A program made the position numbers and the translations under genes. The notes under the pieces are model-generated. The model had not been told where the DNA came from and made no database searches. It saw only the letters and a program-made list of their open reading frames with translations. A stretch of DNA of 64,000 nucleotides from Caenimonas soli (GTDB lineage Bacteria; Pseudomonadota; Gammaproteobacteria; Burkholderiales; Burkholderiaceae_C): contig NZ_JABJVV010000010.1 of the NCBI RefSeq assembly GCF_013155545.1, positions 124,001 to 188,000 on the forward strand. The letters are read 5' to 3'. This document shows positions 46,103 through 54,333 of this stretch, piece after piece. Within the stretch, counting starts at the first letter, position 1, and every line of letters starts with the position of its first letter.

Positions 46103-47086
46103 CTAACGCAGGCCTTTGTCCAAAGAGGCCATTCCCTCATCCCAAGCTCGCGCCATGTCGCCCAACAAGGCGCTGGCGTCGAGCGCGCGGCCAGTGTGCA
46201 CAGCCCTCGCGCCCTTGAGGATCAGCGCCTTGTTGCCCTCGGAGATCACGTCGAAACTCCGGGCGGCATCGCGCAGCTGCGGATGGCCGAACCCGGCGAG
46301 CCACCGCAGGTTCGAGGCCAGCAGCTCGAACGCCGCGCCCGCCTGGCGCAGCGAGGCGAAAGCCCAGGCGTGGTATTGCGCCAGCCCCCCTGCGGTCAGT
46401 TCAGGAAAGTCCTTTGCCAGGCGCGTGCCGAAGCGCCCGAACGGGTTGGACGTCGGGCGGCGTGGCAGATGGCGGCGCAGCAGCGCCAATGACGCCGTGA
46501 CGAGATCAGGCTGTGTTCGCCTCACCAGCCTGTCGATCCGGATGCGTTCCGCGAAAAGCGGAAGGAACGCCGGGTCCGCCGGCATATCGAGCCGGAACAG
46601 CTGCGCGAAGTCTTCACCCCCCAGCTCGAAGTAGCCGGCATTATGGAAGTAGCCCAGCTTGCGGCCGTCCACGTCGAGATTGGCCAACACGATCGTCGTC
46701 TTGGTGTGCTTGTTGCGGTAGTCGGTGCCGGCGGTGTCGGGCAGCCAGTAGGCATCGGCTTCGGTGCTGATCAGCCGGCCGGCCGCCAGGTGCTCCACGG
46801 CGTGATCGATGAGCGGCCGCCACACGGTCAGCTCTTGCACGTCGATGCCATAGAGGTCCCGCAGTTCTTCCAGAGGCGGCTTGAAGAACGTCCACTGGTC
46901 ATCCTCGAAATCCGCACCCAGGGTGAAGGGCAGCATCGCGAGCGGTTCGAGCTTGAGCGCGTGCACCAGCTCGATCCACAGATCGACGTAGCAGTTCTTC
47001 TCCTGCCAGGCGGCCTCTTCGCCGTGCAAGGCGTGGCGACGGTAGCCCGCCGGATCCAACCCCGCCAGGACCTCGATAACGCTCAT
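46103..47086 (-). CDS. DUF1839 family protein of the aminoacyl-carrier-protein cluster
   Basis: 327 residues from the ATG at 47086, which overlaps the stop of the amino acid:carrier protein ligase gene (ATGA). No catalytic signature is recognised; conserved-looking stretches include EKNCYVDLWIELVHALKLEP, FTLGADFEDDQWTFFKPP and EADAYWLPDTAGTDYRNKHTKT. The conserved acidic/His residues suggest an enzyme. Family DUF1839 has been noted next to amino acid:[carrier protein] ligases, so it probably acts on the aminoacyl-carrier product, for example by transferring or releasing the aminoacyl group. That role is conjecture. Confidence 0.75.
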   Translation of the reverse strand: MSVIEVLAGLDPAGYRRHALHGEEAAWQEKNCYVDLWIELVHALKLEPLAMLPFTLGADFEDDQWTFFKPPLEELRDLYGIDVQELTVWRPLIDHAVEHLAAGRLISTEADAYWLPDTAGTDYRNKHTKTTIVLANLDVDGRKLGYFHNAGYFELGGEDFAQLFRLDMPADPAFLPLFAERIRIDRLVRRTQPDLVTASLALLRRHLPRRPTSNPFGRFGTRLAKDFPELTAGGLAQYHAWAFASLRQAGAAFELLASNLRWLAGFGHPQLRDAARSFDVISEGNKALILKGARAVHTGRALDASALLGDMARAWDEGMASLDKGLR

Positions 47087-47994
47087 GGCCAGAGCTGCCG
47101 GCGCACGCTGTCGGGCCAGCTCGCGGGATCGAAGCCGTGCGTCTTGATGAGGGCCAGGGTCACACGCTCCATGCCGAAGCCCAGGCAAGCCGTGTGGGCG
47201 ATGGAATCGTCCGAGCTTCGGATGCCGAACTTCGAGCTGAAGTGGTCCTGGTGCCAATTGAAGGAGCAGATGGCGGTGGGCTTCTCGAGCGAGATGATCG
47301 GCACCACGATCTCGAACTTCAGGCGCTGGTCGACCTGCTGCGCGGCCATCATCTTGCCGGCGCGTCCGAAGAATGGATCGGAGGCCACGTCGCTTTGCAC
47401 CGGCAAGTCCAGGCCCCGCAGCAGATCGAGGCCACGCTGCAACCAGTTGTCGCGCCAGGCCAGGACTTCATCGGGCTTGCCCATGCGGATGAACTCGCGC
47501 ATGCGGAAAGACTGCAAACGCGTGGGCTCGTCGGACGGCTCGTGGCGAAAGACCCAACCCAGGACCGTGATCAGGCGACCGCCCCCCGGCAACAGGCCGC
47601 TGAAATTGGGATACACCGGGTAGCAGGCGGCGGGCGTGAGCATGACCTCGGTGGGATCGAGCAGATGCTCCCAGCGCTGGCCGCCGTTGACGTGGGCCGA
47701 CAGCTCGCGCGCCTTCGCGTCGTTGCCGGCAAAGCTGTGCACCGATCCCGCCAGCTGGGGAAAATTGTCCAGGTAGCCGACCTTCTCGACCAGGGCGCGC
47801 GGCAGGATCGGAGGAAAGGAAAGCTGCTCGGCGCCGTCGGGGGCGGCAATGCGGGCGACCAGGTCATCGAAGCGGCGCACGATGTCCTCGAACACCGCGC
47901 CGCGGCCGTAGGCGCCCTTCACCTGCGTGGGAAGTATCAGTCCGTGCTCAACCAGTTGGCGATGGAATTTGTCGATGTCGTAGGTAAGGGTCAA
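47083..47994 (-). CDS. Amino acid:[carrier protein] ligase (class II aaRS paralogue)
   Basis: 303 residues from a TTG start that overlaps the acyl-CoA dehydrogenase stop (TTGA). It resembles the catalytic core of class II seryl-tRNA synthetase of the atypical (archaeal) type: motif 2-like GWVFRHEPSDEPTRLQSFRMREFIRMG (about 146-172, in segments), the ACYPVYP stretch with Cys124, and motif 3 CLGFGMERVTLALI. Cys124, Glu167 and Cys270 could form the zinc site known in atypical SerRS and in Bradyrhizobium aa:CP ligases. It lacks any tRNA-binding N-terminal domain. Known family members attach an amino acid such as glycine or alanine to a phosphopantetheine arm of a dedicated carrier protein; one is encoded at 49773. 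Confidence 0.88.
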   Translation of the reverse strand: MTLTYDIDKFHRQLVEHGLILPTQVKGAYGRGAVFEDIVRRFDDLVARIAAPDGAEQLSFPPILPRALVEKVGYLDNFPQLAGSVHSFAGNDAKARELSAHVNGGQRWEHLLDPTEVMLTPAACYPVYPNFSGLLPGGGRLITVLGWVFRHEPSDEPTRLQSFRMREFIRMGKPDEVLAWRDNWLQRGLDLLRGLDLPVQSDVASDPFFGRAGKMMAAQQVDQRLKFEIVVPIISLEKPTAICSFNWHQDHFSSKFGIRSSDDSIAHTACLGFGMERVTLALIKTHGFDPASWPDSVRRQLWP

Positions 47995-49175
47995 GGTGCG
48001 TCCTTGAAGACAAGCAGCATCGACGCGCTTTTCGCGGCGATGCGGTCGTTGGAGATCATGAGCGAGGCCGAGAGCGCGTCGCGGTAATGCCGTCCCAGGC
48101 TGAACGGGCTGTCGTTCTTGTAGCCCAGGATGCCGACGATCTGCAGGGCGCGGTGAACGATCTGCGGGGCCGCGTCCGAGCATGCGATCTTCAGGTTGTT
48201 CAGGCGCAGCGCCCAGCTCATGCCCAGCAACTCTTCCTGCGCCGCGGCGCCGGGGCCGATGGCGTCGAAGGCCTGCGCCGCGGACATCCAGCTCTGCTTC
48301 ATGGTCTGGAGCTGCAAGGAAACCTCCGCCAGCCGCGTTGCAGTCGGCGGCACGCTGCCGGGCGACTGGCGGGCCTGGCCACGCACGAAATTGGCCGCCC
48401 TGCCCACCGCGTCGGCCGCGATGCCCCACCACAGCGATGACCAGAGGATGTGCGAGTAAGGCACCATCGTCTGCGCGGAGCTGTCGGCGAACGCGCCCGG
48501 AATGATCTGCTCCTGCGCGCCGGTCGACTCCAGTCGGAAGCCCGGGCTGCACGTGCCCCGCATGCCCAGGGTGTCCCAGCTCGTGGTCTGCTTCAGGCTG
48601 CAGTCCTCGCGCCGCGCCATGACCAGCACCTGGTCGCCCGCGGCGGCATCCTTGTCGCGACGGCATGTGACCAGGATCGCATCGGCATGCTGGCAGTACG
48701 ACCCGGTGGTGGCGTCCTTGTTGAGCACGAAACGGCCATTGCCGAGCTCGACGGCACAGATGCTGGAGCGTGTATCGCCGTAGGTTCCGACCTCCGACGT
48801 CATCGAAGCCAGAAGATATTGACGGGCTACGAGTTCGCGCAAGTAGTTGCGAAAGAAGTCGCTCTCCTGGCCGTGACGCGCGATGCAGGCCAGCTGGCTG
48901 TAGTGCATGGCCAGCACCATCGCAGTCGAGCCGCAAGCCTGCGCCAACACCGAGCACAGCTGGCCGAGCTCAACCATGGTGCAGCCCGCGCCGCCAAACT
49001 CGCGCGGTACGGCGGCGGACAGGACTCCCGCTTCGCGCAGTGCCGCGACGGATTCGTGGGGAAAGCGGGCCTCCCTGTCCACCGGGTCTGCCTGGGGTGC
49101 CGTGACCTCGACAGCAATGCGGCGCACCGCTGCCAGGAGGGACCCGAACTCTTGGTCGGCGCGTGATGTTTTCAT
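47991..49175 (-). CDS. Acyl-CoA dehydrogenase-like flavoprotein
   Basis: 394 residues, full-length ACAD fold: N-terminal helical domain (PHESVAALREAGVLSAAVPREFGGAG), middle beta domain (SMTSEVGTYGDTRSSICAVELGNGRFVLNKDATTGS, in segments), and a C-terminal helical domain. First gene of the minus-strand unit with the aa:CP ligase and DUF1839 genes. It may oxidise the aminoacyl group on the carrier or on another intermediate (inference); the usual CoA substrate is not demonstrated by context. Divergent from acpS-type gene. Confidence 0.87.
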   Translation of the reverse strand: MKTSRADQEFGSLLAAVRRIAVEVTAPQADPVDREARFPHESVAALREAGVLSAAVPREFGGAGCTMVELGQLCSVLAQACGSTAMVLAMHYSQLACIARHGQESDFFRNYLRELVARQYLLASMTSEVGTYGDTRSSICAVELGNGRFVLNKDATTGSYCQHADAILVTCRRDKDAAAGDQVLVMARREDCSLKQTTSWDTLGMRGTCSPGFRLESTGAQEQIIPGAFADSSAQTMVPYSHILWSSLWWGIAADAVGRAANFVRGQARQSPGSVPPTATRLAEVSLQLQTMKQSWMSAAQAFDAIGPGAAAQEELLGMSWALRLNNLKIACSDAAPQIVHRALQIVGILGYKNDSPFSLGRHYRDALSASLMISNDRIAAKSASMLLVFKDAP

Positions 49176-49332
49176 GCTTGAGCGAGATTGTTGCGTCCCG
49201 CCAAAAGTCGGTGGGCCGCACCATGTCGGACAACGCCGCGAGCTACTGACAGTCCCAGTAACTGGTTACCCGAACGCAGCATAGTTTGGTACAACTGGAC
49301 GGTACCAAAAGCCCAACTGGAAAAGCGTCCGG
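49176..49332. promoter_or_regulatory. Divergent promoter region with long palindrome
   Basis: 157 bases between the two divergent operons. It contains TTTGGTAC-N9-GTACCAAA (49285-49309), an 8-bp perfect inverted repeat with a 9-base spacer, and the shorter palindrome CCAGT-A-ACTGG (49255-49265). Either could bind a dimeric regulator coordinating both operons; no regulator gene is adjacent. Confidence 0.6.
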
Positions 49333-49773
49333 ATGAAGTTCAAGCCCGACCTTGATTGTTCCCATCGAGCAGTTCTGCCGCAGCGAGTCCGCATGGGCTT
49401 CGACCTGACGCAGATCAGCGCCATTGCCGAGTCGATCGACTGCTTTGGTTCCGTCTATGCCAATCGACTCTTCACGCCAGGCGAACTTGCGTATGCGAAC
49501 AGCGGGCGCGGCATGTGCGCCCAACGGCTGGCGGCCCGCTTCGCGGCGAAGGAAGCAGTGATCAAGGCCCTGCGCCTGAGCGAGGCCGGCGTCAACTGGC
49601 GCGACATCGAGGTGGTGAAGCGGGCCGATGGCGATTGCGCCCTCTCGCTTCATGGTCGCGCGGCCGAGCTGGCCGCCGCGATGGGGGCGAGCCAATTGTT
49701 GCTTAGCTTGAGCCACGACGGCGACTACGCGGGCGCCGTCGTCACCGTATTGTTCGAACCGGAAGTAGCCTGA
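49333..49773 (+). CDS. Holo-[acyl-carrier-protein] synthase-like phosphopantetheinyl transferase
   Basis: 146 residues, AcpS family. It transfers 4'-phosphopantetheine from CoA to a serine of a carrier protein. MGFDLTQISAI (metal Asp24) and RFAAKEAVIKAL (Lys73-Glu74) are the two hallmark motifs, followed by LSLSHDGDYA. The N-terminus is about 18 residues longer than usual, and Met21 is an alternative start. It is immediately upstream of the carrier-protein gene (1-base overlap), so it is probably dedicated to that carrier rather than the fatty-acid ACP. Confidence 0.9.
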   Translation: MKFKPDLDCSHRAVLPQRVRMGFDLTQISAIAESIDCFGSVYANRLFTPGELAYANSGRGMCAQRLAARFAAKEAVIKALRLSEAGVNWRDIEVVKRADGDCALSLHGRAAELAAAMGASQLLLSLSHDGDYAGAVVTVLFEPEVA

Positions 49774-50030
49774 TGAAGACCTTGGAAGACCTCGACTCCC
49801 ACATCCGCGGCGTGCTGCGCGACCATGGCCGCCTGAACCAGAACGCCGACCAGCTCGATGCGCATGCCGATCTGTACCAGTCCGGCATGACCTCGCACGC
49901 AAGCGTCAATGTGATGCTCGCGCTCGAAGGCGCCTTCGACGTCGAGTTTCCCGACCACATGCTCAAGCGCAGCGTCTTCGGCAGCATCCACTCGATCCGG
50001 CAGGCCCTGAATGAATTGACGGCGGCCTGA
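49773..50030 (+). CDS. Dedicated acyl/aminoacyl carrier protein
   Basis: 85 residues, acidic, carrier-protein fold. The phosphopantetheine serine is Ser41 in YQSGMTSHASVNVMLALE, differing from the GADSLDxVEL motif of fatty-acid ACP. That variant motif resembles carriers paired with amino acid:[carrier protein] ligases. It is read from acpS (TGATG junction) and is followed after 4 bases by the GH2 gene. It presumably receives an amino acid from the ligase at 47083. Confidence 0.92.
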   Translation: MKTLEDLDSHIRGVLRDHGRLNQNADQLDAHADLYQSGMTSHASVNVMLALEGAFDVEFPDHMLKRSVFGSIHSIRQALNELTAA

Positions 50031-50034
50031 TGCG

Positions 50035-52551
50035 ATGACGCAGCCGGGCGCTCACCAACCGCGCGCGCTCTTGAGTTCCAACTGGCAGATGTGCGCCTGC
50101 GCACCGGGGAACGACACGCGGTCGGCTCCGCCCGAAGGATGCGAGTGGCTATCAATCGACGAACTCGCGCCGGCAGCCGCAGCGCTGCGTGCGCTCGAGC
50201 AATGGTCGCTGAAAGGACCGGCACGCCGCTTCGATGCCCAGGAGTGGTGGTACCGGCTCGAGTTCGATGCGCAAGGGCTGAAGCAAGGGGACCGCGCGAT
50301 TCTCGGGTTCGACGGGTTGGCTACCGTCGCGCAAGTCTGGCTGAACGGCGAAACGCTTCTCGGTAGCACCAACATGTTCCTTGCGCACGAGTGCGACGTC
50401 AGCCGCCAACTGCGGGAAAAAGACAACTCCCTCGTGATGAGATTCAGCGCCCTTGACTCGCAACTGGAAGTGCGCCGCAAGCGGCCGCGCTGGCGCACTC
50501 CGATGGTGGCGCATCAGCAGTTGCGCTGGTTCCGCACGACCTTGCTGGGCCGCACGTCGGGCTGGTCGCCGCCCGCCGCCGTGGTGGGGCCGTGGAAGCC
50601 GGTTTGGCTGGAGCAGAGCAGCGATGCCCGCATTCAAGATCTCCATGTCGAAGCCTCCGTAGAGGGTGGGCAAGGGATCGTGAATTGCAGGCTGGAGTTT
50701 GCACCCGGCGCCGGCCGCTTGCCCCAGGCGATTGCGCTGCGGCTCGAACGCGGTGGCTGCGTCGCGGTCCAGCGCCTCGATCGCGCAGGTGACGCCGCCG
50801 TGTTCAGCGGGCAGCTTCACATCGGCGATGTCGACCTCTGGTGGCCGCACACCCATGGCGAACCGGCGCTGTATGAGGCTCGCCTGGAAATCCGGATGGC
50901 GGATGCGCCTGACGCCGTGGTGCGCCTCGCGCCCGTCGGATTTCGCACCATCGAACTCGATTCCACCGGCGGCGGGTTTTCGCTGAGCGTCAACGGTGTT
51001 CCGGTGTTTTGCCGGGGTGCCTGCTGGACCCCTCTCGACGCGGTGACGCTGCGTTCCAGCCCCGACAGCTGTCGCGCAGCAGTGGCCCAGGCGCGCGCAG
51101 CCGGGATGAACATGCTGCGCGTGCCCGGCACCACCGTGTACGAGGAAGATCATTTCTACGAAGCCTGCGACGAGCACGGCGTGATGGTCTGGCAGGACTT
51201 CATGTTCGCCAGCATGGACTACCCCGCGGATGATCCGGCCTTCGCCGCCTCGGTCGCACTCGAGGTGCGCCAACAGCTCCAGCGGCTGCGGTCCCGGGCA
51301 TGCCTGGCCGTGCTGTGCGGCAACAGCGAAGTGGAACAGCAGGCCGCCATGTGGGGCGCGCCGCGCGAGCAATGGTCTTGCGCGTTGTTCGACGAAACCC
51401 TGCCCCAGCTCTGCCGTAAGCTTGCACCCGGAGTGCCGTATTGGCCGTCCAGCGCACACGGGGGTGCCTTCCCGCACCAGGCCAGCACGGGCACGACGTC
51501 GTACTACGGCGTCGGGGCTTACCTGCGCCCCCTCGACGACGCCCGGCGCGCGGAGCTCAAGTTCGCCACGGAATGTCTGGCGTTCGCCAACGTCCCTGCC
51601 CCATCCGCTATCGGCCGCATGCCTGGCGGCCATGCCACGCGCGCGCATCACGCGGCTTGGAAAGAGCGCTCGCCGCGAGACCTGGGCGCGGGTTGGGATT
51701 TCGACGACGTGCGCGACCACTATGTGAGCGAACTCTTCCGTGTCAACCCCGCGAAGTTGCGCGCCATGGACCACGACCGCTATCTGGCCTTGGGCCGCCT
51801 CGCCACGGGGGAAGTGATGGGCGCGAGCTTTGCCGAGTGGCGGCGCCCGGGCTCCACCTGCCGCGGCGCACTGGTGCTGTGCTTGCGCGATCTGTGGGCC
51901 GGAGCCGGATGGGGCGTGGTCGACGACGCGGGCGTTCCCAAGGCCTGCTACCACTATCTCAAGCGCGTGCTGCAGCCGCTGGCGGTGCTGCTGTCGGACG
52001 AGGGCGTCAACGGCCTTTTCGCGCATCTCGTCAACGAGAACGGCGAGGAAGTGAAGGTCGAACTCGAATTGACAGCCTGGCGTGACGGCACCGTGAGAGT
52101 TGCATCCGGCACAAAAGCCATGGCGCTGCCGGCACGGGGGTCCCTGAGCTTGTCATGCCTCGATCTGCTCGATCACTTCATGGACCTCAACTACGCGTAC
52201 CGATTCGGCCCTCCTCCCTGCGACGCCATCGTTGCCACGCTGCGCGATGCACGCGGAGAAGTGCTCGCCCGGGCCTTCCATTTTCCGGATGGGCTCGCCA
52301 CCAAGGCGCAGGCCGACATCGGGCTGAGCGCGCAGGCCGTGATGCTCGATGAGCGGACCGCCGAGCTGACGGTGCACAGCGTGCAATTCGCGCAAGGCGT
52401 GCACATCGACATTCCGGGCTTCCTGGCGGACGACGACTACTTCCACCTGCCTCCCGATACGCCGGTTCGGGTATTGCTTCGCCGGCAAGGCGATCATCCA
52501 TTGGCGGGTTTCGTTCACGCGACGAACTCGATCAAGAGCGCCAGCCTATGA
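50035..52551 (+). CDS. Glycoside hydrolase family 2 (beta-mannosidase-like) protein
   Basis: 838 residues. N-terminal sugar-binding-like beta domain (WWYRLEFDAQGL, ILGFDGLATVAQVWLNG), immunoglobulin-like domain, then the catalytic barrel (GMNMLRVPGTTVYEEDHFYEACDEHGVMVWQDFMF, in segments). Acid/base Glu432 is in CGNSEVEQ and the likely nucleophile Glu513 in KFATECLAF, in the order and spacing of GH2 beta-mannosidases. There is no signal peptide, so it is cytoplasmic. It is unusual inside a carrier-protein operon; a sugar may be part of the product, or the protein may be a glycosyl-transferring or non-hydrolytic relative. Its stop overlaps the next gene (ATGA). Confidence 0.82.
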   Translation: MTQPGAHQPRALLSSNWQMCACAPGNDTRSAPPEGCEWLSIDELAPAAAALRALEQWSLKGPARRFDAQEWWYRLEFDAQGLKQGDRAILGFDGLATVAQVWLNGETLLGSTNMFLAHECDVSRQLREKDNSLVMRFSALDSQLEVRRKRPRWRTPMVAHQQLRWFRTTLLGRTSGWSPPAAVVGPWKPVWLEQSSDARIQDLHVEASVEGGQGIVNCRLEFAPGAGRLPQAIALRLERGGCVAVQRLDRAGDAAVFSGQLHIGDVDLWWPHTHGEPALYEARLEIRMADAPDAVVRLAPVGFRTIELDSTGGGFSLSVNGVPVFCRGACWTPLDAVTLRSSPDSCRAAVAQARAAGMNMLRVPGTTVYEEDHFYEACDEHGVMVWQDFMFASMDYPADDPAFAASVALEVRQQLQRLRSRACLAVLCGNSEVEQQAAMWGAPREQWSCALFDETLPQLCRKLAPGVPYWPSSAHGGAFPHQASTGTTSYYGVGAYLRPLDDARRAELKFATECLAFANVPAPSAIGRMPGGHATRAHHAAWKERSPRDLGAGWDFDDVRDHYVSELFRVNPAKLRAMDHDRYLALGRLATGEVMGASFAEWRRPGSTCRGALVLCLRDLWAGAGWGVVDDAGVPKACYHYLKRVLQPLAVLLSDEGVNGLFAHLVNENGEEVKVELELTAWRDGTVRVASGTKAMALPARGSLSLSCLDLLDHFMDLNYAYRFGPPPCDAIVATLRDARGEVLARAFHFPDGLATKAQADIGLSAQAVMLDERTAELTVHSVQFAQGVHIDIPGFLADDDYFHLPPDTPVRVLLRRQGDHPLAGFVHATNSIKSASL

Positions 52552-54329
52552 CCGTCCCCATCACCTTCCAGACCGGCGCGGGCCGCTGCTTTGGATGGTT
52601 CCACGCAGCGCGAGCGCCCGCCCGTGGCGCAGGGGTGCTGCTGTGCCGCCCCATGGGCTACGAAGCGCTGTGTTCGTACCGCACCTACACACAGCTGGCT
52701 CATACCCTGGCGGATGCGGGTTTCGAAGTGCTGCGATTCGACTATCACGGCACGGGCGACTCGGCCGGCGGGGACCATGACCCGGGCCGGGTGCCCGCGT
52801 GGATCGACAGCATTGCCTGCGCCGCGGACGAACTGAAGCGGCTGGGCGGCGTTTCGCACATCGCCCTGTTCGGCATGCGGCTGGGCGCGACCTTGGCGGT
52901 GCAGGCGGCGCTGCGGATGGGTGGCGTGGAAGACCTGGTGCTGTGGGCGCCCTGCGCCACCGGCCGCGCCTTCGCGCGTGAAATGCGCGCGGCCAATGCC
53001 CAGCGCGCAACCGCAGCCCCAAATGCGCACGGCGAGCTGGAAGCCTTGGGTTGCCTGTACACGGCCGAAACGCTGGAACAGCTCAACGCCCTGGACTGCG
53101 TGCGGCCGGGACGGGCACCGGCCCAGCGCGTACTGATCATCGGCCGCGACGACATGCCCGCGGAAGGACCGCTGCCTGCCAGCTACCGCCGGATGGGCGT
53201 GGACACCACGTACACAGTGTGGCCGGGTTACGCGGGGATGATGGCCGAGCCGCATGAGGCCGTGCTGGAGCCCGCCACGGTCGCATCCATCACCGAGTGG
53301 TTGACGTCAAGACCTGCGCCCTCGCCGGCGCAAGCCCGGCTCGCGCAGACGCCCGACTGGCCGGACGGGTACACGGTGGACGGGCTGCGCGAAGAGCCGC
53401 TGGCGTTCGGAGCCGACCGATCCCTGTTCGGCATCCTTGCCGAGCCGACCGAAGCCGCTTCGCCGGCGCATGCCGACACGGCAATCCTGATGCTCAACGT
53501 CGGCGGCAACTACCGCATCGGGCCCAACCGGAACTACGTCAAGCTTTCGCGGGCATTGGCCGCGTCCGGCTACCGGACCTTGCGCATGGACCTCGCGGGC
53601 ATCGGCGACAGCCGCACCGAAGCCGGCTTTTCGAGTCGCAGCATGTATCGCAAGCGGTCGATCGCCGATGTGCGCGCGGCCATCGATTGCCTGGCCGCGA
53701 GGGGCTGCAAGCGCTTCTACCTGATGGGCATCTGCTCGGGCTCGTACGTTGCGTTCCAGACTGCGCTGGCCGATTCGCGCGTGAACGGACAGATCCTGAT
53801 GAACTCGAGACTGCTGGAATGGCAGGAGGACCAGGAAGGAACCTGGCAGACCTCGATGCAGCGGTACTACAAGTCGACCGACTTCTATCGCCGCGCCTTG
53901 CTGAGGGCCAACCTCTACCGGCGTCTCGTGCGCGGCGAGGTCGACGTGAACGGCATCGCAGGTCGTATCTGGACCTTGCTCGGTGCGCGGTTCAAACGGG
54001 CGTTCCGCGAGATGCTGGATGGACGCGTCGCCGACGAAGGCGTGCTGGCCAAGATGAAGCAGCTAAGTGCGCGCGGCACCGACACGCTGATGATCATGTC
54101 GGTGCAGGACGACGGGCTCGACTACGTCGAATTCCATCTGGGCCGGCGCGGCAGCCGCCTGCGGCGCCATCCCAACTTCCGGATGGTGATGATCGAGGAC
54201 GCCGACCACACGTTCTCGACGGTGGCCAGCCAGCGTGCCGTCATCGATGCCGTGCGCGAGCACCTGGACCTGCTGCACCTGGCCTCCGAGCAATGGGCGC
54301 CCCTCCCCGGCCTGATCGCGACGACTTGA
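52548..54329 (+). CDS. Tandem alpha/beta hydrolase-fold protein with atypical nucleophile elbows
   Basis: 593 residues, two alpha/beta-hydrolase-like halves (about 1-265 and 270-580). The first half (LLCRPMGYEALCSYRTYTQLAHTLADAGFEVLRFDYHGTGDS, in segments) has GMRLG at the elbow, with Arg111 where Ser is expected. It resembles exosortase-associated hydrolase-type proteins. The second half has GICSG, with Cys396 at the nucleophile position, and a later DADHTFS resembling the His loop. So the first domain may be non-catalytic and the second may use Cys. It could release or transfer the carrier-bound product like a thioesterase or peptidyl/amide-forming enzyme (inference). Convergent with the esterase gene, with a 4-base gap. 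Confidence 0.78.
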   Translation: MTVPITFQTGAGRCFGWFHAARAPARGAGVLLCRPMGYEALCSYRTYTQLAHTLADAGFEVLRFDYHGTGDSAGGDHDPGRVPAWIDSIACAADELKRLGGVSHIALFGMRLGATLAVQAALRMGGVEDLVLWAPCATGRAFAREMRAANAQRATAAPNAHGELEALGCLYTAETLEQLNALDCVRPGRAPAQRVLIIGRDDMPAEGPLPASYRRMGVDTTYTVWPGYAGMMAEPHEAVLEPATVASITEWLTSRPAPSPAQARLAQTPDWPDGYTVDGLREEPLAFGADRSLFGILAEPTEAASPAHADTAILMLNVGGNYRIGPNRNYVKLSRALAASGYRTLRMDLAGIGDSRTEAGFSSRSMYRKRSIADVRAAIDCLAARGCKRFYLMGICSGSYVAFQTALADSRVNGQILMNSRLLEWQEDQEGTWQTSMQRYYKSTDFYRRALLRANLYRRLVRGEVDVNGIAGRIWTLLGARFKRAFREMLDGRVADEGVLAKMKQLSARGTDTLMIMSVQDDGLDYVEFHLGRRGSRLRRHPNFRMVMIEDADHTFSTVASQRAVIDAVREHLDLLHLASEQWAPLPGLIATT

Positions 54330-54333
54330 GGGC

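Noticed and set aside
47083..47994. Seryl-tRNA synthetase
   Set aside because: Too short (303 residues), lacks the tRNA-binding domain, and lies beside a carrier protein and PPTase; matches amino acid:[carrier protein] ligase.
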